DNA of 12,657 nt from GCA-002731945 sp036344135 (GTDB taxonomy: Bacteria > Pseudomonadota > Alphaproteobacteria > MED-G09): contig JAYYUG010000021.1 in NCBI GenBank assembly GCA_036344135.1, positions 1 to 12,657 on the forward strand, written 5' to 3'. Positions 1 through 7,264 of the stretch are shown piece by piece. Within the stretch, counting starts at the first letter, position 1. Every line of letters begins with the position of its first letter. Below the pieces are notes generated by a model. The model searched no databases. It was given only the letters and a program-made list of their open reading frames with translations, and was not told the origin of the DNA. A program made the translations under genes and the position numbers.

Positions 1-895
1 AAGGTTGTAAAGCCTTAACTACAAAGTCAGCAATATCATTTGTCCAAGACAAAATATCTATTTTTTCACCTTGTAGTTCATTAACAACTGCTTGAACCCT
101 ACTACCTCGCATTCCCACACAAGCCCCTACAGGGTCGATGCTAGTGTCTGTTGATAGAACTGCAATTTTTGCTCTACTACCTGGATCTCTAGCAACTCCA
201 ATAATTTCAATAATGCCATCATAAATCTCGGGAACCTCCTGAGCGAAAAGATTGGCCATGAAATCTGGGTGAGTACGAGAAAGAAATATCTGAGGCCCTC
301 TCATTTCTCTCCTTACATCGTAAATGTAAGCTCTCACCCTATCACCTGGCCTGTATATTTCTCTTGGCAATAAATCGTCTTTTCTAACTATTGCTTCTGC
401 TCTTCCTAAATCCACAACTACCGAACCATATTCTACTCTCTTAACCACGCCACTTATAATTTCACCAACTCTATCTTTAAATTCTTCAAAATGCCTCTCC
501 CTTTCAGCATCTCTAACTTTTTGTACTATAACTTGTTTAGCACTTTGAGCGGCTACTCTTCCAAAATCTATAGGTGGTAACTCTTCTGTAATTTCTGGAC
601 CTCCTATCTCGGCATCTGGATGGTTAATTTTTGCTTCTTCTAAACTTATTTCTCTGAAGTTATCTGTTACTTCTTCAACTACCTCAAGTAATCTCATAAG
701 TTTGATCGAGCCAGTTTCTTCATCTATTTCGACCTTAATTCTATTTTCAGCACCATATTTAGAAGCTGCGGCTCTCTGTATTGCTTCCTCCATTGCAGAA
801 ATTACTATTTTCTTATCAATAGATTTTTCTTTTGCTACTGCATCAGCTATTTGAAGCAGTTCTAGCCTATTTGCGCTTATCCCAGTTGGTGACAT
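1..895 (-). CDS. nusA: Transcription termination/antitermination factor NusA (3' end outside window)
   Basis: NusA binds RNA polymerase and modulates pausing, intrinsic termination and antitermination. I translated 298 codons from the ATG at 895; the frame stays open to the window edge, so the C-terminal part is missing. Visible domains: the N-terminal polymerase-binding domain (about residues 1-130, starting MSPTGISANRLELLQ), an S1 RNA-binding domain (about 140-205, with GEIISGVVKRVEYGSVVVDL), and the start of the KH region (about 235-298, with GACVGMRGSRVQAV at 257-270). The second KH domain and any C-terminal repeats lie outside. The start is supported by AAGGA a few bases upstream in the 19-base gap after rimP, and by the fit of the N-terminus to alphaproteobacterial NusA. 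It is co-transcribed with rimP, the usual arrangement upstream of infB. The upstream leader in the trmB-rimP gap could attenuate its expression. Confidence 0.97.
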   Translation of the reverse strand, partial: MSPTGISANRLELLQIADAVAKEKSIDKKIVISAMEEAIQRAAASKYGAENRIKVEIDEETGSIKLMRLLEVVEEVTDNFREISLEEAKINHPDAEIGGPEITEELPPIDFGRVAAQSAKQVIVQKVRDAERERHFEEFKDRVGEIISGVVKRVEYGSVVVDLGRAEAIVRKDDLLPREIYRPGDRVRAYIYDVRREMRGPQIFLSRTHPDFMANLFAQEVPEIYDGIIEIIGVARDPGSRAKIAVLSTDTSIDPVGACVGMRGSRVQAVVNELQGEKIDILSWTNDIADFVVKALQP

Positions 896-914
896 TTTAA
901 TTCCTTCTTTGTAA

Positions 915-1448
915 TTAACTTTGAGTCTTTCTAAATGTGGGTATTTCTTTATTAATCCACCTTATCTTAACTTCCTGAATTTGATTAGGATTAAGATAGA
1001 AAGTATCAAAATTTTTAGTATTTTTATTTAAAACCTCAATCTTTACACCCTTTTCTGAATATCCTTTTAACATAGCATCAAACTTTACTGGTAAAACATT
1101 CTGACCAACCGTACGAACACTTATGCGATTTTCAGACCATGTCTCAAAATCTTTCTCTCTTGTTAAAGGTCTCTCAACACCGGGTGAAGAAACTTCTAAA
1201 ACATAATCTTCAAATTCCGATTCATTATTATCGAAATAAAATTTCAATATATTACTTAGTTTTCCACAGTCTTTAATAGACATGTTAAAATCTTGTTTCT
1301 CAGCTAAGATTTGAATATTTTTTTTCTTCCCTCCTTTAATCTTGATTTGCACAAGATCATATTGAATATCTTCAAAAATACCTTGAATCTTTGTAAGGGT
1401 ATTATTTGCAATGCCGGGCGCTATCAAATGATTGAAGCTTTCAGACAT
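915..1448 (-). CDS. rimP: Ribosome maturation factor RimP
   Basis: RimP is a cytoplasmic factor needed for maturation of the 30S ribosomal subunit. The 177-residue product has the family signature YVLEVSSPGVERPL at residues 82-95, joining the N-terminal alpha/beta domain to the C-terminal SH3-like domain (about 100-170, with RISVRTVG and VKIEVLN segments). Length is at the long end of the normal range of about 150-200. The ATG at 1448 is preceded by AAGGAAG at a workable distance, which fixes the start. It lies directly upstream of nusA with a 19-base gap, the conserved rimP-nusA operon order. Upstream is a 140-base non-coding leader with a terminator-like hairpin whose U-tract ends just before this ribosome binding site, so expression is probably conditional on read-through. 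Confidence 0.96.
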   Translation of the reverse strand: MSESFNHLIAPGIANNTLTKIQGIFEDIQYDLVQIKIKGGKKKNIQILAEKQDFNMSIKDCGKLSNILKFYFDNNESEFEDYVLEVSSPGVERPLTREKDFETWSENRISVRTVGQNVLPVKFDAMLKGYSEKGVKIEVLNKNTKNFDTFYLNPNQIQEVKIRWINKEIPTFRKTQS

Positions 1449-1463
1449 ATCATTTTCTTCCTT

Positions 1464-1500
1464 AAAAAATAAAAAAAGCGGGAGACCCTAGGGCGCCCAC
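1464..1500 (-). terminator. Terminator-like hairpin and U-tract immediately before rimP
   Basis: On the minus strand, positions 1500-1478 can fold as an imperfect hairpin: an outer 5-bp stem GUGGG/CCCGC (one G-U pair), a C-U mismatch, a G-C pair, a second C-U mismatch, two C-G pairs and a UAG loop. It is followed directly by seven U, one A and six U (1477-1464). This is the layout of an intrinsic terminator. It ends about three bases before the AAGGAAG of rimP, leaving no room for a promoter between it and rimP. It must therefore either stop read-through from trmB while rimP is fed by partial read-through, or act as a regulated attenuator. The fold is by eye only. Confidence 0.62.
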
Positions 1501-1518
1501 TTCGCATTAAATTAAATC

Positions 1519-1590
1519 CGAAATTTAGAGAACTATCGCAAATAAATCTTTAAAAGGCAAGTATAGAAAAATTTCGCGTTGCTGATAGTT
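1519..1590 (-). promoter_or_regulatory. Possible structured leader RNA of rimP-nusA (bulged stem, possible pseudoknot)
   Basis: Read on the minus strand, AACTATCAGCAA (1590-1579) is complementary to TTGCGATAGTT (1541-1531). They form 11 base pairs with one bulged A (1583), and five of the pairs are G-C. The left arm begins inside the trmB stop codon. Inside the 37-base loop, CGAAATTT (1576-1569) is complementary to AAATTTCG (1526-1519) just beyond the right arm, so the two pairings interlock as an H-type pseudoknot. The second pairing is AT-rich and partly self-complementary, so it could be chance; the first is less likely to be. The terminator-like hairpin follows after about 18 bases. No known riboswitch class is recognised here. 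Confidence 0.38.
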
Positions 1591-2272
1591 ATTTAGAAAC
1601 TTTCTCAAAAATAAGATAGTAAGTTCTAACTCCCAATATTTCACTTTTTTTTTGATATTTCGAACCAGAATATTTGGAATCAGTTATTTTCCAGTCATTT
1701 GGTTCTGCGGCAAGCCATTTAAAAGCTTTATTTGCAAGAATATGCCTTAACCCCCATACAGCATAGCTAGAATTATCAGTAAAGAAGAGGAATCTTCCTC
1801 TAAATTTTAATATTCTAGAAAGCTCTAAAATAGTACTCTTTTGTATGAATCTTCTTTTCCAGTGCTTCTTTTTTGGCCAAGGATCAGGGAACATAAGCCA
1901 TATTTCATCAAAAAAACTTGAATCAATATTTTTTACAAATACCGTTGCATCGCCATAATACAATCTTACATTTTTTAAGTTTTCTGACTCTATATTGTTT
2001 AATAGTTGAGTAATACCTTTTTTATAATACTCTACCCCTATGTATAAGTTCTCAGAAAATTGTTTAGCGTTTTTTAGGATTATTTCTCCAGTACCAAATC
2101 CAATTTCCAATATATTTCTATGATCTGGAGTTTTCTTCCACGAAATCTTCTTGAAGCTATCAAATTTCATTTCTTCAAAATGTCTGTCGAACAGTTCTTT
2201 CTGCTTTTTTGTAAGTCTTCGTTCTCTTACTGAAAAAGGATTTATTCTTCCAAAATTCCTAGAGTAACTCAT
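1589..2272 (-). CDS. trmB: tRNA (guanine-N7)-methyltransferase TrmB
   Basis: TrmB transfers a methyl group from S-adenosylmethionine to N7 of G46 in the tRNA variable loop. The 227-residue protein is a Rossmann-fold methyltransferase: the SAM-binding loop EIGFGTGE is at 56-63, the acidic ribose-contact residue is probably E81, D108 follows in GDAT, and the family-specific stretch LMFPDPWPKKKHWKRR is at 126-141. A conserved Asp is present at D166 (FTDNSSYAVW). The usual C-terminal T-x-Y/F-E motif appears here as S-K-Y-Q (204-207), an unusual pair of conservative changes. The ATG at 2272 lies inside the end of metK (14-base overlap), so it is probably translationally coupled to the enzyme that makes its cofactor. 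The 140-base gap downstream separates it from rimP. Confidence 0.95.
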   Translation of the reverse strand: MSYSRNFGRINPFSVRERRLTKKQKELFDRHFEEMKFDSFKKISWKKTPDHRNILEIGFGTGEIILKNAKQFSENLYIGVEYYKKGITQLLNNIESENLKNVRLYYGDATVFVKNIDSSFFDEIWLMFPDPWPKKKHWKRRFIQKSTILELSRILKFRGRFLFFTDNSSYAVWGLRHILANKAFKWLAAEPNDWKITDSKYSGSKYQKKSEILGVRTYYLIFEKVSK

Positions 2273-3431
2273 TTTTAAGTGTCTTAGCTAAATCAATTTT
2301 TTCCCAACTAAAAGTTCCATCATCCCCTGGATCTCTTCCAAAATGACCATAAGCAGACGTTATTGAATAAATGGGTTTATTCAGATTCAAATAATTCATT
2401 ATACCTCTTGGGGTAAGGTCAATTTTTTCTCTGATAAAATCAGAAATTACATTTTCATCCACAATAGACGTGTTGTCGGTTTTCACATATATAGAAAGCG
2501 GTTCTGATATTCCTATTGCGTAAGAAAGCTGAATTGTACACTCTCCTGAAATCCCAGCTGCTACAATATTTTTTGCCAGATACCTTGCAATATATGCCGC
2601 CGACCTGTCCACTTTTGTTGGGTCTTTACCAGAAAAAGCGCCTCCCCCGTGAGGTGCTGCACCGCCATATGTATCAACTATAATCTTGCGCCCTGTTAAA
2701 CCCGTATCTCCTGCTGGTCCCCCTATAACAAAATTTCCAGTGGGATTTATCAGTAACTTAGTTTTGTCAGTGAACCAACCATAAGGTAATACATCTACTA
2801 CTATATCTTGAAGGATATCTTTAAGATAATTTCTTGTAACTCCCTCTAGATGTTGTGTCGAAATCACTATTGAATCAACAAACTTCGGGATACCAGCCTC
2901 GTAACAGAGTGTTATTTGTGATTTCGAGTCTGGTAAGATCCCCTTTACCTGTCCACTATGTCTCTTTTTAGCTAACATTTCTAGAATCTTGTGAGAATAC
3001 AAAATTGGTGCTGGCATTAATTCTGGGGTTTCGTTACAAGCATACCCAAACATTATTCCTTGGTCTCCAGCCCCCTCAGACTTATTATCATCCTTACTAT
3101 CAACACCCATAGCAATATCTGGAGACTGGTCATGTATATAAATCCTAATTTCAACATCTTCCCAATTAAAATCTTCTAAATTGTAACCAATATCTTTGAC
3201 AGTCTTCCTGGCAATTTCTTCGATTTCATTAGTTTTTATATTTCCTAATGATTTAACTTCACCAGCTATTATTATTAAGTTTGTGGTGGCCATAGTTTCA
3301 ATAGCAACCCTAGAGTTCGGGTCTCTAGTTAAGTATTCATCTAAAATACTATCAGATATCTTATCACAAACTTTATCGGGGTGCCCTTCGGAAACCGATT
3401 CTGATGTAAAATAATAATTTTCTTTATTCAT
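2259..3431 (-). CDS. metK: S-adenosylmethionine synthetase (methionine adenosyltransferase)
   Basis: MetK condenses ATP and methionine to S-adenosylmethionine, releasing phosphate and pyrophosphate. The 390-residue length is normal for the family. Hallmarks: SVSEGHPDKVCDKISDS near the N-terminus with the catalytic His in GHPDK (16-20), the ATP-loop motif GAGDQGIMFGYA near the end of the first third, the glycine-rich P-loop-like GGAAPHGGGAFSGKDPTKVD in the second half, and a C-terminal GHFGRDPGDDGTFSWEKIDL. The ATG at 3431 overlaps the lnt stop codon as ATGA, and its own TAG stop lies inside trmB. Both overlaps suggest translational coupling, and there is no room for a leader riboswitch directly upstream. 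In many Alphaproteobacteria a small helix-turn-helix gene sits between lnt and metK; it is absent here. Confidence 0.98.
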   Translation of the reverse strand: MNKENYYFTSESVSEGHPDKVCDKISDSILDEYLTRDPNSRVAIETMATTNLIIIAGEVKSLGNIKTNEIEEIARKTVKDIGYNLEDFNWEDVEIRIYIHDQSPDIAMGVDSKDDNKSEGAGDQGIMFGYACNETPELMPAPILYSHKILEMLAKKRHSGQVKGILPDSKSQITLCYEAGIPKFVDSIVISTQHLEGVTRNYLKDILQDIVVDVLPYGWFTDKTKLLINPTGNFVIGGPAGDTGLTGRKIIVDTYGGAAPHGGGAFSGKDPTKVDRSAAYIARYLAKNIVAAGISGECTIQLSYAIGISEPLSIYVKTDNTSIVDENVISDFIREKIDLTPRGIMNYLNLNKPIYSITSAYGHFGRDPGDDGTFSWEKIDLAKTLKNELL

Positions 3432-4924
3432 GATTTAGGTGACTCTCTTCTAAAATTTACTAAAAGAAAAAAGAAATACAATATCATTACAACAAATAAT
3501 GAAAAATCTCCAATTTTTGAATATAATGTCGGAGCAATCTTTATAGGCAAACTCGATCTTAAATAACCTTTATCTTTAATATTAAGCTTATCTATTATCC
3601 TTCCAAAGGGATCAATTATAGCAGATATACCTGTATTTGCTGAACGTAAGACAGGCAATCCTTGTTCAATGGCTCTAAACCTTGAAGAAGTAAAATGCTG
3701 ATAAGGTCCTGGCCCATCATCAAACCACGCATCGTTAGTAAGATTAATTATAAGATCTATTTTATTATTCTTCTCCCTTATTTGGTTTGGAAAAATTATT
3801 TCATAGCATATCAGAATTCTTGCCGCTCCCAACGGTGTCGGTATTGGCTCTCGACTATTACCTTTCTCAAAACCTAAGTCATCAACTAAAACTTTTAAGA
3901 TTTTTAATCTCTTCAGAAATTTACTAAGGGGTAAATATTCTCCAAAAGGGACTAGGTGATTTTTGTCATAGAACGCGGAAACATTAGAATCTTCATCAAT
4001 TAATAAGGCTGAATTTCTAGGATTTCCATTTTGTGTGAGACGAACATTTCCAGTTAATATTGATGTTCCTGATGGTAAAGCCGAAATAATCGAATCAATT
4101 ACAATCTTATTTTCATCTATAAGAATAGGTAGGGCGCTCTCTGGCCATATAATTAAATCAACATGTCCGTTATTCGATAAATCAATATAATTTTGGAGAA
4201 TATTAGGAAAGTTTTTACTGTATCCTTTTTCTTCTTGTGGAATATTGGGTTGAATTATAAGAAACGTTTTTTCGTTTAACTCCGCTTTATTCATAAGTCT
4301 TAAATGCCCGAAAAAAAACATACACGGCAAAATAAGAATGGCCACCAAACCATATAGTCGACTTGAATGACTAAATAAAAGCAGGAAAGAAAAGGAGGCT
4401 AATATTAATAAAAGACTTGTAACGTGTGGTCCAAATAAGGAATTTGTTTGCATTAATTCTTCATTAAAACTTAAAGCATAAGAAAACAAATTCCATGGAA
4501 AACCTGTCAGTAAATTGCTCCTAAGATATTCCCCTAAAGCAAGGCCTAAGGCTAAGCATAGACAGTTTGTGATTCTTTTCCCCCAAAATATTGCTGGAAA
4601 AATAAATCCGGGTATAGAAAGAATGGTCATTAATAAAGGAAGACCTAGAAATGTTAAATTTTGAAAATCATCAAAACCTATTCGATACTCAAATGCTGAA
4701 GAAATCCAACTAAAGCCAAAAAGAAAATAAGAATAAAGAAACAAGCCTCCATAAAAAGACAATTTAAGAAACCTCTTCACAAATTTATCTTGAGAAATTT
4801 CTTTTTCCAATAAAATTAATAAAATAGGAAAAATAAAGAAAAGAGACAAAAAGATATTCCACGGTGGTTGTGAATAAGATAGGAAGGCCCCCAAAAAGAA
4901 GGCAACTATAGTTTTAACAAACAT
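3428..4924 (-). CDS. lnt: Apolipoprotein N-acyltransferase
   Basis: Lnt is an inner-membrane enzyme that adds the third acyl chain to the N-terminal cysteine of lipoproteins, the last step of lipoprotein maturation. The 498-residue protein has several hydrophobic segments in its first 210 residues (for example around 1-40, 52-75, 92-115, 168-205), then a nitrilase-like periplasmic domain, and a final membrane segment near 472-490. The Glu-Lys-Cys triad of the family is visible as E262 in WPESALP, K321 in YDKNHLVPFGEY and C373 in ILICYEIIFP; LTNDAWF (about 395-401) is also typical. Length is normal (about 500). Its ATG is four bases after the corC stop and its TGA overlaps the metK ATG. Confidence 0.96.
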   Translation of the reverse strand: MFVKTIVAFFLGAFLSYSQPPWNIFLSLFFIFPILLILLEKEISQDKFVKRFLKLSFYGGLFLYSYFLFGFSWISSAFEYRIGFDDFQNLTFLGLPLLMTILSIPGFIFPAIFWGKRITNCLCLALGLALGEYLRSNLLTGFPWNLFSYALSFNEELMQTNSLFGPHVTSLLLILASFSFLLLFSHSSRLYGLVAILILPCMFFFGHLRLMNKAELNEKTFLIIQPNIPQEEKGYSKNFPNILQNYIDLSNNGHVDLIIWPESALPILIDENKIVIDSIISALPSGTSILTGNVRLTQNGNPRNSALLIDEDSNVSAFYDKNHLVPFGEYLPLSKFLKRLKILKVLVDDLGFEKGNSREPIPTPLGAARILICYEIIFPNQIREKNNKIDLIINLTNDAWFDDGPGPYQHFTSSRFRAIEQGLPVLRSANTGISAIIDPFGRIIDKLNIKDKGYLRSSLPIKIAPTLYSKIGDFSLFVVMILYFFFLLVNFRRESPKS

Positions 4925-4928
4925 TCAC

Positions 4929-5810
4929 CTAAGTTTGGGGTTTGTTGAGATTATCTTGAGATCTTTCATGAGCCTTAATTCTTAATCTAACCTTCTTTAT
5001 TTTTCTTGCATCGGCATCCCTAATTTCAATTTCGAAACCTAAGGGATGAATGACAAGCTCACCTCTTTGCGGAACCCTACCTGCTAATATAAAAACAAGG
5101 CCACCAATTGTGTTTATTTCTTCATCTATTTCATCAGGGTATAATGAGAATCCTATAATACCACTTATCTCTTCAATACGAGTCCTGGCACTAACATCTA
5201 TATAACTTTCTTCAATTTTAATCCTGTCTGGATCCTCTTCATAAAGTTCGTCATCAATCTCCCCAACAATTTCTTCGATTAAATCTTCGATTGTAATTAA
5301 CCCATCAGTTCCTCCATATTCGTCAATGACCAATGCCATATGAATTCTTGAGGATTGCATCCTCACTAATAAGTCACGAGATTTCATTGACGGGGGAACA
5401 AATATAACTTCTCTTAAGAATGCCTCTATCTTTGTTTCTTCGAATGTATCTTTTGAAATCACTCCTATTAAATCTTTTATGTGTATCATTCCTACAGGGT
5501 TATCAAGAGTATCTTTATAAATTGGTAACCGTGAATGATTGCACTCAGAAAAAAGCTTAAGTATTTGCGCAACTGTTGCTCTTATGTCAATAGAGACAAT
5601 ATCTGCCCTTGGAACCATACAATCTTCAACTCTTGAAGAATCAAAACCAATGACATTATTAAGCATGCTTTTTGCTTCTGGAGTAAATTCTCTTTCATCA
5701 TCATAAAAATTACTCAAGATCTTACTAATTGTAGGGGATTTTTCTTTCCTAAAAAGATCTTTAAGCCTTTTACCTAAAAAATTTTTTTCAAAAAACAATT
5801 TCATTTCCAT
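4929..5810 (-). CDS. corC: CorC/TlyC-type CBS-domain protein (transporter-associated domain)
   Basis: The 293-residue protein has no membrane segment. It shows an N-terminal linker with VEDCMVPRADIVSI (61-74), a CBS-domain pair (about 68-120 and 133-190, the second ending HMALVIDEYGGTDGLITIED), and a C-terminal CorC_HlyC transporter-associated domain (about 205-280, with INTIGGLVFILAGRVPQRG and a basic tail). This is the short form lacking the DUF21 membrane domain, as in Escherichia coli CorC and alphaproteobacterial hemolysin C/TlyC annotations. CBS pairs bind adenine nucleotides, and CorC has been linked to magnesium/cobalt efflux. The hemolysin name is historical and should not be read as toxin activity. 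It lies between ybeY and lnt, the same order as in E. coli (ybeZ-ybeY-corC-lnt). Start: ATG at 5810, or two codons later at 5804; neither has a good ribosome binding site. Confidence 0.92.
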   Translation of the reverse strand: MEMKLFFEKNFLGKRLKDLFRKEKSPTISKILSNFYDDEREFTPEAKSMLNNVIGFDSSRVEDCMVPRADIVSIDIRATVAQILKLFSECNHSRLPIYKDTLDNPVGMIHIKDLIGVISKDTFEETKIEAFLREVIFVPPSMKSRDLLVRMQSSRIHMALVIDEYGGTDGLITIEDLIEEIVGEIDDELYEEDPDRIKIEESYIDVSARTRIEEISGIIGFSLYPDEIDEEINTIGGLVFILAGRVPQRGELVIHPLGFEIEIRDADARKIKKVRLRIKAHERSQDNLNKPQT

Positions 5811-5824
5811 AAAGACTTTATTAA

Positions 5825-6271
5825 TTATAAATATGGGTTAGGAAACCCTAACTTTCTCAAAATCATAATCTCTCTATCTTCCATAATCTCCGCATCTGCT
5901 TTTTCTTGATGCTCATAACCTTTTAAATGTAATAATCCGTGTATTATCATATGTGCAATATATGCATCCAAGTCTTTTTTTTTCTCTTTCGATTCTCTCA
6001 ACAAAGTGTCTTTAGAAATAACAATATCTCCCAGCATCTTATTTCCAAGATTGTTAATCTTATTATTCATTGGAAAAGATAAAACATTTGTTGTTTTGTC
6101 TATATTTCTATACTTCCTATTTAATTTCCTTATTTCATAATCATTTGTCAAGCGAACACTAATTTCTTCTTTATCCTGATTTTCTAGATTATCAAGAGCC
6201 CCCATCAAAACTTTTTTGACTAGGAGTGATTCTTCCTTCGACCAGTCATCAGTCAGAGATATATCAATCAT
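5825..6271 (-). CDS. ybeY: Endoribonuclease YbeY (rRNA maturation factor)
   Basis: YbeY is a zinc-dependent single-strand endoribonuclease that takes part in 16S rRNA 3'-end maturation and ribosome quality control. The zinc site is the HGLLHLKGYEH motif, giving H111, H115 and H121 from the start used here. LNRKYRNIDKTTNVLSFP (about 50-67) and GDIVIS (81-86) are other family blocks. I chose the ATG at 6271 (148 residues) over a TTG at 6289: AAAGG stands eight bases before 6271, and the N-terminus MIDISLTDDW then resembles other YbeY proteins. It follows phoH by about 20 bases and precedes corC, the conserved phoH-ybeY-corC-lnt cluster. Confidence 0.95.
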   Translation of the reverse strand: MIDISLTDDWSKEESLLVKKVLMGALDNLENQDKEEISVRLTNDYEIRKLNRKYRNIDKTTNVLSFPMNNKINNLGNKMLGDIVISKDTLLRESKEKKKDLDAYIAHMIIHGLLHLKGYEHQEKADAEIMEDREIMILRKLGFPNPYL

Positions 6272-6279
6272 TTCTAATA

Positions 6280-6284
6280 CCTTT
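6280..6284 (-). promoter_or_regulatory. Ribosome binding site that decides the ybeY start
   Basis: AAAGG on the minus strand, eight bases before the ATG at 6271. It supports that ATG rather than the upstream in-frame TTG at 6289, which would put the site inside the coding region. Confidence 0.5.
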
Positions 6285-6291
6285 GACAAAA

Positions 6292-7257
6292 TTAGTTTTT
6301 CGAAATTTTCGAATAAGCCCGTACTATCTTATCTACAAGCTTGTGCCTTACTATATCCTTAGAATTAAAATTTAATCTTCCAATTCCGTTATTCTTTGGA
6401 AGTATTTCTAAAACTTCCTTTAAGCCTGAGCTCTGACCCGCTGGCAAATCAATTTGAGTAATGTCTCCTAAAACAACCATCTTTGAGTTTCGACCTAATC
6501 GAGTAAGAAACATTTTCATTTGCATGTTTGAAGTATTTTGTGCTTCATCTAAGATAATGAAGGCATTTTCTAAAGTTCGACCTCTCATAAATGCGAGGGG
6601 TGCTATTTCTACAATATTATTTTCTATCAGTCTTTCCAAGGTTTTCTTTGGCATTAGGTCCTCAAGAGCATCATAAAGAGGCCTTAAATAGGGATCTATT
6701 TTTTCTTTTAGGTCACCAGGTAAGAATCCCAACCTTTCACCAGCCTCGACAGCCGGTCGGGAAAGTATAATTCTAGAAATGTTTTTCTCTAACAAAGCTT
6801 GAACTGCTGTAGCTACGGCCAGATAGGTTTTTCCCGTTCCTGCAGGACCTATTCCAAAAACTAAATCTTTAGATTGAATAAGTTTAACAAATTTATCTTG
6901 ATTTTTTGATCTGGCGTATATTTTTTTATTTTGTGTCTTGATTAAAATGTTATCTTTTTTTGAATAACTATCCTTTCCCGGAATAATTATATCAATATTT
7001 TTGAAATCTGGTTTTTCTCCATTTTTTAATTTATCGTATAACAACATTATGGTATCTCCAGCTGAGAGGCACAAATCATGGTGACCTTTTATTTCTAGAA
7101 TATTGCCCCTATAAGAAATCTCGACATCGAAAATACCTTCAATTTTAGATAAATTTTCATCATGATTTCCATAAAGTTCTGTTAAAAATTTGTTATCCCC
7201 TAACTCAATGGTGTGATTAGTTTTATCTTTTCTAATATTTAAATTTTTCTTGTTCAT
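6292..7257 (-). CDS. phoH: PhoH-like ATPase (YbeZ family)
   Basis: PhoH/YbeZ proteins are cytoplasmic P-loop ATPases with a helicase-superfamily-1-like core, linked genetically and physically to YbeY and RNA metabolism. Numbered from the ATG at 7257 (321 residues): Walker A is GPAGTGKT at 137-144, Walker B is FIILDEAQN at 233-241, and a GDITQIDLP sensor-type motif is at 264-272. The N-terminal 90 residues match the KH-like region that precedes the ATPase core in this family. A TTG at 7281, inside the end of miaB, would add eight residues; I prefer the ATG because it follows the miaB stop by seven bases, although neither start has a clear ribosome binding site. The neighbour ybeY is its usual partner. 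Confidence 0.94.
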   Translation of the reverse strand: MNKKNLNIRKDKTNHTIELGDNKFLTELYGNHDENLSKIEGIFDVEISYRGNILEIKGHHDLCLSAGDTIMLLYDKLKNGEKPDFKNIDIIIPGKDSYSKKDNILIKTQNKKIYARSKNQDKFVKLIQSKDLVFGIGPAGTGKTYLAVATAVQALLEKNISRIILSRPAVEAGERLGFLPGDLKEKIDPYLRPLYDALEDLMPKKTLERLIENNIVEIAPLAFMRGRTLENAFIILDEAQNTSNMQMKMFLTRLGRNSKMVVLGDITQIDLPAGQSSGLKEVLEILPKNNGIGRLNFNSKDIVRHKLVDKIVRAYSKISKN

Positions 7258-7264
7258 TACAATA

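Noticed and set aside
1532..1560. Promoter in the trmB-rimP gap (TTGCCT, 17-base spacer, GATAGT)
   Set aside because: Each hexamer matches the sigma-70 consensus at only four of six positions in AT-rich DNA, and the -10 lies in the right arm of the leader stem. Not enough to report as a feature.
1449..1588. A tRNA gene in the gap before rimP (as metY precedes rimP in E. coli)
   Set aside because: No T-loop GTTCRA-type sequence, cloverleaf arms or CCA end can be found on either strand; the only GC-rich block is the terminator-like hairpin.
4929..5810. Reading the corC gene as a haemolysin or virulence factor
   Set aside because: The hemolysin C/TlyC label is historical. The domains are CBS pair plus CorC_HlyC, and the context is the conserved ybeY-corC-lnt housekeeping cluster.
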